From NCBI GenBank assembly GCA_045593825.1, contig JAZNXI010000127.1, positions 1-30,107 on the forward strand: 30,107 nt of DNA, in the 5' to 3' direction. This document shows positions 29,464 through 30,107 of this stretch, in pieces. The stretch is from SIG299 sp045593825. Lineage in GTDB: Bacteria > Bacillota > Clostridia > Lachnospirales > Lachnospiraceae. The position numbers and the translations under genes are program-made. Every line of letters starts with the position of its first letter. The first letter of the stretch is position 1. The notes under the pieces are model-generated. The model made no database searches and had not been told where the DNA came from. It saw nothing but the letters and a program-made list of their open reading frames with translations.

Positions 29464-30107
29464 ATGTCTTATACGGCGTTATACCGAAAATTCCGTCCTA
29501 CCACCTTTGAAGATGTAAAAGGACAGGATCATATTGTGACAACATTGCGAAATCAGATAAAGGCGGGACGTATCGGGCATGCATTCCTGTTTACCGGAAC
29601 AAGAGGAACCGGTAAAACCACATCGGCGCAAATTCTTGCCCGGGCGGTAAACTGCGAGGCGCCGGTAGAGGGCAACCCATGTGGGCAGTGTCCAATGTGC
29701 CGTTCCATCGCAGCCGGAACATCCATGAACGTTATCGAAATCGATGCGGCTTCCAACAACGGTGTGGATAACATCCGTGAAATTGTGGAAGAAGTCCGGT
29801 ATTCCCCAACCGAGGGAAAATATAAGGTATATATTATCGATGAAGTGCATATGCTTTCTGCCGGAGCCTTTAACGCTTTGTTAAAGACTCTGGAGGAGCC
29901 GCCTTCTTACGTAATATTCATATTGGCTACCACAGAGGTACACAAAATTCCAATTACTATTTTGTCCCGGTGCCAGCGTTACGACTTTAGGCGCATTACG
30001 GTGGAGGAAATAGCGGGCCGGTTAAAAGAGCTTACCACGGCAGAAAATTTGTCGGTAGAAGACAGGGCCCTCCGATATGTGGCAACGGCGGCAGACGGCT
30101 CCATGCG
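29464..30107 (+). CDS. dnaX: DNA polymerase III subunit gamma/tau, N-terminal part (3' end outside window)
   Basis: DnaX is the clamp-loader ATPase of the replisome. The first 214 codons are present. They show SYTALYRKFRPTTFEDVKGQ, Walker A TGTRGTGKTT (44-53), the four Zn cysteines (Cys64, 73, 76, 79), Walker B region VYIIDEVHMLS, sensor 1 FILATTEVHKIP and the arginine-finger SRCQRYDF. GAGGAA about seven bases before ATG 29464 is the ribosome site. The gene starts 20 bases after the chemoreceptor stop with no terminator. In Bacillus dnaX is followed by a YbaB-family gene (yaaK) and recR; here these would lie beyond the window. Confidence 0.97.
   Translation, partial: MSYTALYRKFRPTTFEDVKGQDHIVTTLRNQIKAGRIGHAFLFTGTRGTGKTTSAQILARAVNCEAPVEGNPCGQCPMCRSIAAGTSMNVIEIDAASNNGVDNIREIVEEVRYSPTEGKYKVYIIDEVHMLSAGAFNALLKTLEEPPSYVIFILATTEVHKIPITILSRCQRYDFRRITVEEIAGRLKELTTAENLSVEDRALRYVATAADGSM

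Noticed and set aside
1..30107. CRISPR array or prophage
   Set aside because: No regularly spaced repeat series beyond the three 7-bp hic repeats, and no phage structural, integrase or lysis genes.

Overview
The window looks like the chromosome of a motile, low-to-mid GC Firmicute, most likely a member of the Lachnospiraceae (Clostridia). The grounds are AGGAGG-type ribosome sites with some GTG and TTG starts, TTGACA/TATAAT-type promoters, a flagellin/FliS pair, a chemoreceptor, a BofA-type sporulation protein beside a DUF2508 (YaaL-like) protein, and a monoderm-type Tad pilus locus with a DUF5702 protein and an FHA protein. I assign no species. No rRNA, tRNA, CRISPR array or intact transposon was seen, and no gene-free stretch exceeds 300 bases.

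Layout. 1-2155: the 3' end of a flagellin gene, a strong hairpin, fliS, and an AEC-family permease whose start overlaps the fliS stop, closed by a terminator. 2199-4063, minus strand: an XRE-type regulator and a hicA-hicB toxin-antitoxin pair. The hic promoter carries three copies of a 7-bp operator-like repeat at exact 15-bp spacing. 4291-9624: alpha-glucan use. A LacI-family regulator (minus) diverges from malQ, which is followed by glgP. The shared promoter region has palindromic CGAAAATTT-type sites, and two related long-palindrome repeat elements flank glgP. 9828-10511: a DUF2508 gene and a divergent bofA with a SigE-like promoter.

10627-20169: a complete-looking Tad/Flp (type IVb) pilus operon on the plus strand. 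In order it encodes a TadZ-like protein with a degraded P-loop, the CpaF/TadA ATPase, TadB, a TadC-like platform protein with a large insert containing an Ig-like segment, a 56-residue Flp pilin, a 790-residue DUF5702 protein, a TadE-like protein with two tandem Cys/His knuckles, a TadV/CpaA prepilin peptidase, a 71-residue TadE-like pseudopilin, and a DUF6382-like/FHA protein. Genes overlap or nearly touch throughout, so they are probably one transcript. This is the most unusual system in the window.

20160-23816: a housekeeping run of glycerol kinase, rhomboid protease, a flavodoxin-like/SCP2 fusion and a HIT-family hydrolase. 23813-26097: a small unknown protein (minus), a lone PTS EIIC-type membrane protein (plus) and MTA/SAH nucleosidase (minus), the last two converging on a shared bidirectional terminator. 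26234-30107: murG, a methyl-accepting chemotaxis protein and the 5' part of dnaX, which runs off the end of the window.

Calls come from reading protein motifs, ribosome sites and repeats directly. No database search was run, so family names rest on recognised motifs, and promoter and operator calls are pattern-based predictions.
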